NCBI GenBank assembly: GCA_018382295.1
Contig: JAGZQF010000021.1
Span: 1 to 26,540 of the forward strand
Origin: Collinsella sp.
GTDB lineage: Bacteria > Actinomycetota > Coriobacteriia > Coriobacteriales > Coriobacteriaceae
Length of the DNA: 26,540 bases
Direction of reading: 5' to 3'
Shown here: positions 21,467 to 26,540 of the stretch, one piece after another
Layout of the letters: each line of letters begins with the position of its first letter
Position numbering within the stretch: position 1 is the first letter of the stretch
Program-made: the position numbers and the translations under genes
Notes under the pieces: model-generated
The model's database searches: none
What the model saw: the letters and a program-made list of their open reading frames with translations, nothing else
What the model was told of the DNA's origin: nothing

Positions 21467-22537
21467 ATGTCATTGAAGGTTGGAATCGTCGGCGCGGCTG
21501 GATATGCCGGAGCCGAGCTCATTCGCCTCGTGCTCGGCCATCCCGAGTTTGAACTTGTTGCCATTACGTCCAACGCCGATGCCGGCCAGCCGTTGTCTGC
21601 GGTGTACCCGAGCTTCACCGGCGTAAGCGATCTTGTCTTCACGACGCATGACGCCCCCGAGCTCAAGAACTGCGACGCGGTCTTTTTGGCCGTGCCGCAC
21701 ACGGCTGCCATGGCACAGGTGCCCGCCCTGCTTGCCGCGGGAGTCTCCTGCATTGACCTCTCGGCCGACTATCGCCTGAGCGATCCGGCCACCTTTGAGG
21801 CATGGTATGCCGCCGAGCACACGAGCCCCGAGCTACTCAAGACACGTGCCTTCGGCCTGCCCGAGCTGTTCTGCCAGGACTTGGAGACCGCTGCTTCCAG
21901 CCATGCCGCCGGAAAGCCCGTTTTGGTCGCCTGCGCCGGCTGCTATCCCACCGCAACGAGCCTTGCTGCCGCTCCTGCCGTGCGTGCGGGCTGGGTGGCA
22001 GAGAACGGCCCCGTGATTGTCGATGCCATTAGCGGCGTGACGGGCGCCGGTAAGTCCTGCAACGCCCGCACCCACTTTTGCAGCGCGGACGAGAACCTGG
22101 AAGCCTATGGCGTAGGCAAACATCGCCATACGCCCGAGATCGAGCAGATCCTGGGCCTGACCGACCGCGTCGTCTTTACTCCACACTTGGCACCGCTCAA
22201 GCGCGGCCTGCTTTCCACGGTGACGATGCCGCTTGCGCCGCAGGCCATCGACTCCCTGGCTCTTGAGGATGTCGTCGACTATTACAAGCAGTTTTACGCT
22301 GGACGCACCTTTGTGCGCGTGCTCGATGCCGGCCAGCAGCCCAAGACGGCTTCGGTCGTCGGCACCAACGCCGCCCAGATTGGCCTTGCGTTCAACAAGC
22401 GCGCGGGCGTGCTGGTGGCGACGGGCGCCATCGACAATCTGTGCAAGGGCGCTGCGGGCCAAGCGGTCCAGTGCGCCAATATCGTCTTTGGCTTTGACGA
22501 GCGACGAGGCTTGCCCACAGTGGCGTGCCCGGTGTAG
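21467..22537 (+). CDS. argC: N-acetyl-gamma-glutamyl-phosphate reductase
   Basis: Cytosolic NADPH-dependent enzyme that reduces N-acetylglutamyl phosphate to the semialdehyde, the third step of arginine synthesis. The 356 residues show the dinucleotide-binding GAAGYAG (9-15), AVPHTA (75-80), the catalytic Cys159 in GCYPTA (158-163), SGVTGAGK and GKHRHTPEIEQ, and NLCKGAAGQAVQ near the end. AAGGAG precedes the ATG. It is the first gene of the arg cluster. Confidence 0.97.
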   Translation: MSLKVGIVGAAGYAGAELIRLVLGHPEFELVAITSNADAGQPLSAVYPSFTGVSDLVFTTHDAPELKNCDAVFLAVPHTAAMAQVPALLAAGVSCIDLSADYRLSDPATFEAWYAAEHTSPELLKTRAFGLPELFCQDLETAASSHAAGKPVLVACAGCYPTATSLAAAPAVRAGWVAENGPVIVDAISGVTGAGKSCNARTHFCSADENLEAYGVGKHRHTPEIEQILGLTDRVVFTPHLAPLKRGLLSTVTMPLAPQAIDSLALEDVVDYYKQFYAGRTFVRVLDAGQQPKTASVVGTNAAQIGLAFNKRAGVLVATGAIDNLCKGAAGQAVQCANIVFGFDERRGLPTVACPV

Positions 22538-22671
22538 CACATTCGATTGTTAACGATTTGGTAGTCGGGCATCGAGTGGGGCGCCACTCTTAAGCTGGTC
22601 TCATGATCACGACTGGCATGGCGCACCAACCGATGTCCGTTTTTTGTTTGACATAAGGAGTCATAAAGACG

Positions 22672-23940
22672 ATGAATACCGAGCTGTTTGATATCAAGAT
22701 TCGCGCCGTCGAGGGTGGCGTTACGGCAGCGGCCGGCTTTAAGGCCACGGGCATCCATGCTGGGTTCCGCAAGAACCCTGAGCGTCTGGATTACGCGCTC
22801 GTCGTGCCCGATAAACCCTGTCCCGGTGCTGGCGTGTTTACCACCAATCGCTTTTGCGCGGCGCCCGTGCAGGTGAGCCGTGCCAACCTGGGCGGTGCGG
22901 ACAAGGGCTACGGTATCATCGCTGGTGTTTCAATCAACTCCGGCAACGCGAACGCCGCCACGGGCGAGACCGGCCTTGCCTGCGCGCGCGAGACCTGCAA
23001 CATCGCATCGCAGGTTATCGGCTGTGAGCCCCAGCAGATTCTGGTTGCCTCCACGGGTGTGATTGGCCAGATTCTGCCGATCGACACGTTTGAGACCGCC
23101 ATTCCTGCTGCCTACGAGGCGCTCTCAGCCCACGGTGGCGCCGATGCCGCTCGCGCCATCATGACGACCGACACGCACTCCAAGGAGTACGCCGTGTCCT
23201 ACGTCAGTGAGGCCGCGGGTCATGCGGGCAATGTCTATACGGTAGGCGGAATGTGCAAGGGCTCGGGCATGATCATGCCCAACATGGCCACCATGATTGC
23301 AGTTATCACCACCGATGCCCCCGTCGAGCCTGCGGCACTTCATGCCCTGCTGCTCTCGACCGTCAAGCAGACCTTTAACAAGGTAACGGTCGATTCCGAC
23401 ACCTCGACCAACGACACCTGCATCATGCTTGCCTCCGGCGCCGCTGCCGCAGATGCCGAGCCTATCGTCGAGGGCTCCGATGCCTTTGGCGAGTTGGCAT
23501 TTGCCGTGCACGAGGTGTGCGAGAGCCTGGCGCGCAATATCGCCGCCGATGGTGAGGGCGCATCCAAGCTTGTTACGGTCAACGTTACCGGCGCCGTGAA
23601 CGACGAGGAAGCCGATATCGCCGCCCGTGCCGTTGCCAACTCGCCGCTCGTTAAGACCTGCATCGCCGGCCACGACTGCAACTGGGGCCGTGTTGCTATG
23701 GCGCTTGGCAAGTGCGGCGTGAAGTTTAATCAGGAAGACGTTTCCATCGACATGATGGGCATGCCTGTCTGTCGCGACGGTCTGACTGTTCCCTTTGATG
23801 AGGACGAGGCTCTACGACGTTTCGAGGCGCCCGAGATCGTGATCTCGGCCGACCTGGGCGCAGGCGACGCGGCAACGACCGTGTGGACCTGCGACCTCAC
23901 GCATGAGTACATCTCCATCAACGGCGACTACCGTTCCTAG
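22672..23940 (+). CDS. argJ: Ornithine acetyltransferase / amino-acid acetyltransferase (bifunctional ArgJ)
   Basis: A 422-residue ArgJ precursor. It transfers the acetyl group from N-acetylornithine to glutamate, recycling it; bifunctional members also use acetyl-CoA. It self-cleaves before a Thr, here Thr207 in NMATMIAVITTD. Also visible are NSGNANA (89-95), STGVIG (127-132), KVTVDSDTSTNDT and DCNWGRV. AAGGAG lies upstream of the ATG. The 134-base gap after argC holds a GAGTGG/CCACTC hairpin (22574-22589) and a T-run (about 22651-22657) but no obvious strong promoter. No argA or argE is in view, consistent with the cyclic pathway. Confidence 0.97.
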   Translation: MNTELFDIKIRAVEGGVTAAAGFKATGIHAGFRKNPERLDYALVVPDKPCPGAGVFTTNRFCAAPVQVSRANLGGADKGYGIIAGVSINSGNANAATGETGLACARETCNIASQVIGCEPQQILVASTGVIGQILPIDTFETAIPAAYEALSAHGGADAARAIMTTDTHSKEYAVSYVSEAAGHAGNVYTVGGMCKGSGMIMPNMATMIAVITTDAPVEPAALHALLLSTVKQTFNKVTVDSDTSTNDTCIMLASGAAAADAEPIVEGSDAFGELAFAVHEVCESLARNIAADGEGASKLVTVNVTGAVNDEEADIAARAVANSPLVKTCIAGHDCNWGRVAMALGKCGVKFNQEDVSIDMMGMPVCRDGLTVPFDEDEALRRFEAPEIVISADLGAGDAATTVWTCDLTHEYISINGDYRS

Positions 23941-24021
23941 ATTCCGGGCACGCTGCGCATCTTGCCGCGATTGCGGACAGCGGAGCACGGCGCGATAACG
24001 ATACGAAAGACGAGGCAGATT

Positions 24022-25002
24022 ATGAAATTCGCACGCGATTGTCGTTCGAGCGAATCCAACGAAGCAACCGCGCAGCTGCTGTTCGAAGCGCTGCCGTGGA
24101 TTAAGAACCTGACCGGCAAGACGGTTGTTATCAAATATGGCGGAGCCGCCATGGTTGATGAGCAGCTGCGCCGCGACGTGATGAGCGACATCGTTTTGCT
24201 CAAGATCATCGGTATGCGCCCCGTCATCGTGCACGGCGGCGGCAAGGCTATCAACGAGGCGCTGAGCCATTACGATATTCCCGTCGAGTTTAAGAACGGC
24301 CAGCGCGTGACCACGCCGGCGACTATGGATATCGTGCGCGAGGTGCTGGGCGGCAAGGTTAACCAGGAGCTGGTTGCTGCCATCAACCACCACGGCAACC
24401 TGGCCGTGGGCGTGTCGGGCAGCGATGCCGGCACGCTCATCGCCGAGCCGCTCGACCCCGAGCTCGGTCGCGTGGGCAAAGTGACGCACGTCAACACCGA
24501 CTATATCGAGCGCTTACTCGATAGCGAGTACATCCCCGTCATCGCTACCGTCGCGGCGGGGGAGGACGGCGGTTTCTTCAACATCAACGCCGACACCGCC
24601 GCCGGTGCCGTTGCCGCGGCGCTCCACGCGCATAAGGCGATCTTTTTGACCGATGTCGATGGCCTGTACAAGGACTTTAGCGACAAGGACTCGCTTATCT
24701 CCAACCTAACGCTCGACGAGGTTAACGAAATGCTCTACGGCGGCGAGGTCGATAAGGGCATGATTCCCAAGCTGCGCGCGGCCGTCGATGCGCTTACCGG
24801 CGGCGTATTTCGTGCCCACATCATTAACGGTACTACGCCGCATTCGCTGCTCCTGGAGCTGCTGACCGATGCCGGCGTCGGCACCGTGATCCATTCCACC
24901 GAGACGGCTTACGAGTTCGATACGCATCCGCATCCGCTTTCGACGTTTGCTGCGCGTCTGACCGAAAACCTTGACGAGGTCGAGAAGCTTCAGACGGTCT
25001 AG
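24022..25002 (+). CDS. argB: Acetylglutamate kinase
   Basis: Amino-acid kinase family enzyme that phosphorylates N-acetylglutamate, the second step and usual feedback point of the pathway. The 326 residues show VVIKYGGAAM (34-43, Lys38), VHGGGKAIN (70-78), FNINADTAAGAVAAAL and FLTDVDGLY. An N-terminal stretch of about 25 residues before the fold (ESNEATAQLLFEALPWIKN) resembles the helix of arginine-sensitive hexameric kinases, so arginine inhibition is likely. I chose the ATG at 24022 because GAGG lies upstream; the frame is open to 23962 but lacks a ribosome site there. Confidence 0.96.
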   Translation: MKFARDCRSSESNEATAQLLFEALPWIKNLTGKTVVIKYGGAAMVDEQLRRDVMSDIVLLKIIGMRPVIVHGGGKAINEALSHYDIPVEFKNGQRVTTPATMDIVREVLGGKVNQELVAAINHHGNLAVGVSGSDAGTLIAEPLDPELGRVGKVTHVNTDYIERLLDSEYIPVIATVAAGEDGGFFNINADTAAGAVAAALHAHKAIFLTDVDGLYKDFSDKDSLISNLTLDEVNEMLYGGEVDKGMIPKLRAAVDALTGGVFRAHIINGTTPHSLLLELLTDAGVGTVIHSTETAYEFDTHPHPLSTFAARLTENLDEVEKLQTV

Positions 25003-25071
25003 CTGACCCTCAGCCGCCCCATTCCTGCACCCATAGCCCCGCGCCGTCTGGCGCCCAACGAAAGGCATCTC

Positions 25072-26355
25072 ATGTCACTTGCAGCTCAGCAATCGCTTGA
25101 ATCCCATTACGTTATGCATACCTTTGGCCGCTCTCCGGTCGAGTTTGTCGAGGGTCACGGCATGAAGCTCACCGGCGACGATGGCCGTGAGTACCTCGAC
25201 TTTCTTGCCGGCATCGGCGTGTGCAGCCTAGGTCATGGCGACCCGGCTGTGCTCTCGGCGCTCGAGGCACAGACCAAAAAGCTCATGCATGTCTCCAATT
25301 ACTTCTACATTGAGCAGCGCGGACAGGTCGCGGCGCTGCTGTCCAAGCTTGCTAACGACGACGTAGATGGTGCGCGCGTGCTTGCCGATGCCATTGCCGC
25401 CGGCGATGAGACCACGGCAGCTGCTCTTGGTGCCCCGGCTGCGGATGAGCAGGTTTGGGAGACCTTCTTTGCCAACTCTGGCGCCGAGGCCAACGAGGGC
25501 TCGATGAAGCTCGCGCGCCTGTACGCCAAGCGTGCCGGTAATGGCGGCAACACCATCGTGTGCATGCGCGGCGGCTTCCACGGCCGTACGCTCGAGACCA
25601 TTGCCGCCACCATGCAGGATTGGCTGCAGGACAGCTTCCGCCCGCTGCCGGGTGGCTTTGTGGCCTGCACGCCCAACGATGTGGATGAGCTGCGTGCGAT
25701 CTTTAAGCAGCTGGGGAGCGAAATTTGTGCCGTGATGCTCGAGCCGATCCAGGGTGAGAGCGGTGTGCATCCCATGACCGAGGAGTTTATGGCTACGGCG
25801 CGCGACCTGGCACACGAAGTGGGCGCCGTGCTTATCGCCGACGAGGTCCAGTGCGGCATCTTCCGCTCCGGCAAGCCGTTTGCGTTCCAGACCTATGGCG
25901 TGGAGCCCGACATCATGAGCCTTGCCAAGGGCATTGCTGATGGCGTGCCCATGGGTGCCGTCGTGGCGAAGAAGGAGATTGCCGACGTGTTTAAGCCGGG
26001 CGACCACGGCTCGACCTTTGGCGGTAGCTGCTTGGCCATCGCGGCGTGTGCCGCGACGCTCTCCGCGCTTGTGCGTGGCGATTATGCCGAGCATGCTGCC
26101 AAGGTGGGTGCCTATATGGAGGCAAAGCTCGCCAAGCTGCCGCACGTGACCGAGGTACGTGGTCGCGGCTTGATGCTCGGCTGTGATTTGGATGATGCCG
26201 CGGGCGACGCGCATGGTGTTGTTGCCCGCGCGCTGGCCGCCGGTGCCGTGATCAACGCTACGGGTGCGCATACGCTGCGTTTCCTGCCGCCACTCGTCTG
26301 CGAGGAAGCCGACGTGGACAGTCTGATCGAGATCCTGTCGGGTGTTTTGGGCTAA
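25072..26355 (+). CDS. argD: Acetylornithine aminotransferase
   Basis: PLP-dependent class III aminotransferase that converts N-acetylglutamate semialdehyde to N-acetylornithine, the fourth step. The 427 residues carry NSGAEANE (135-142), GGFHGRT (167-173), LIADEVQCGIFRSGK (254-268) and Lys286 in SLAKGIADG, which should bind PLP. Residues about 96-128 are an acidic, Ala-rich insertion between two helices that most ArgD proteins lack. It ends the argC-J-B-D cluster, followed 59 bases later by a strong terminator. Confidence 0.95.
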   Translation: MSLAAQQSLESHYVMHTFGRSPVEFVEGHGMKLTGDDGREYLDFLAGIGVCSLGHGDPAVLSALEAQTKKLMHVSNYFYIEQRGQVAALLSKLANDDVDGARVLADAIAAGDETTAAALGAPAADEQVWETFFANSGAEANEGSMKLARLYAKRAGNGGNTIVCMRGGFHGRTLETIAATMQDWLQDSFRPLPGGFVACTPNDVDELRAIFKQLGSEICAVMLEPIQGESGVHPMTEEFMATARDLAHEVGAVLIADEVQCGIFRSGKPFAFQTYGVEPDIMSLAKGIADGVPMGAVVAKKEIADVFKPGDHGSTFGGSCLAIAACAATLSALVRGDYAEHAAKVGAYMEAKLAKLPHVTEVRGRGLMLGCDLDDAAGDAHGVVARALAAGAVINATGAHTLRFLPPLVCEEADVDSLIEILSGVLG

Positions 26356-26414
26356 CGCGGCGCAATAACTCAATTTGGACCGAGTTCCGGAGGTAGCGCG
26401 CAGAGATGTGGTGT

Positions 26415-26446
26415 AAGAGGCGGGGCATGCCCCGCCTCTTCTCTTT
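26415..26446 (+). terminator. Intrinsic terminator after argD
   Basis: AAGAGGCGGGGC (26415-26426) and GCCCCGCCTCTT (26429-26440) form a perfect stem with a minimal CATG loop, followed by CTCTTT. It probably ends the arg operon. Confidence 0.9.
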
Positions 26447-26460
26447 CAAGACTTTAGTCT

Positions 26461-26528
26461 GCTGGCCGCGCAGCGGCCAGCTTTAAACCACCCGCTACGC
26501 GGGTGGAGACAAGCGGCTTTACAAAGCC
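26461..26528. repeat. Row of three short hairpins (REP/BIME-like) at the right edge
   Basis: The first hairpin pairs GCTGGCCGC with GCGGCCAGC (26461-26481, loop GCA). The second pairs CCACCCGC with GCGGGTGG (26488-26506, loop TAC), and the third pairs GGCTTT with AAAGCC (26515-26528). TTTAAA lies between the first two. The pattern, with a short conserved linker and 3-base loops, resembles bacterial repetitive extragenic palindromes. The element may continue past the window edge (CACCCCTCCGGCC). Confidence 0.65.
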
Positions 26529-26540
26529 ACCCCTCCGGCC

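Noticed and set aside
26356..26414. Possible short gene after argD from GGAGGTAGCGCGCAGAGATG
   Set aside because: The reading frame is short and runs into the terminator, with no coding signal.

Overview
The window looks like chromosomal DNA of a GC-rich, low-complexity-envelope actinobacterium. The Coriobacteriia, most likely Collinsella or a close relative, fit best. This is inferred from three things: GC-rich codon use, a mix of Firmicutes-like genes (amaP-DUF2273-asp23, yitT, comEB, ECF transporter) with actinobacterial base composition, and short intergenic hairpins with a GGGGACAG loop that I associate with gut Coriobacteria. No database search was possible. I see no phage, plasmid, CRISPR, tRNA or rRNA genes and no transposase. 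The window is mostly housekeeping, and the unusual material lies between the genes.

Layout. Bases 1-56 hold the tail of an unidentified gene. From 162 to 5266 there is a run of plus-strand genes: coaX (type III pantothenate kinase), a dCMP/CMP deaminase, a NifU-like Fe-S scaffold, lgt (prolipoprotein diacylglyceryl transferase) and a large polytopic DUF6020-like membrane protein. From 5432 to 10556 come yebC, an alkaline-shock envelope operon (amaP, DUF2273, asp23), a YitT-family membrane protein and a zinc-ribbon membrane protein with a Pro/Glu tail. A minus-strand M20 amidohydrolase (10697-12160) converges on that last gene and diverges from a plus-strand YtcJ-like amidohydrolase (12329-13966).

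The chaperonin operon groES-groEL (14390-16417) has a very large, nested, perfectly paired inverted repeat on each side. An FMN riboswitch (16794-16971) then leads a vitamin module: ribU (riboflavin S component), a single gene fusing both ECF ATPases, ecfT, and two tandem paralogues of the FMN-binding PNPOx-like family. The genes are coupled by 4-base and 1-base overlaps, so this appears to be a self-contained riboflavin uptake unit with likely flavin users downstream. The window ends with the arginine biosynthesis cluster argC-argJ-argB-argD, its terminator, and a row of short hairpins that looks like the start of a REP/BIME-type repeat.

The most interesting signal is the set of intergenic palindromes. 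They fall into (a) three large nested hairpins (about 14046-14261, 16444-16588, 21243-21303), (b) small hairpins presenting GGGACA in the loop (3003-3045, 5268-5299, 7885-7909), (c) GGGACGGGGA-like words (98-118, 10575-10584, inside 16444-16588), and (d) the tandem hairpins at 26461-26528. Some of these may belong to one or more repeat families mobilised in trans. That is inference and needs a genome-wide count.
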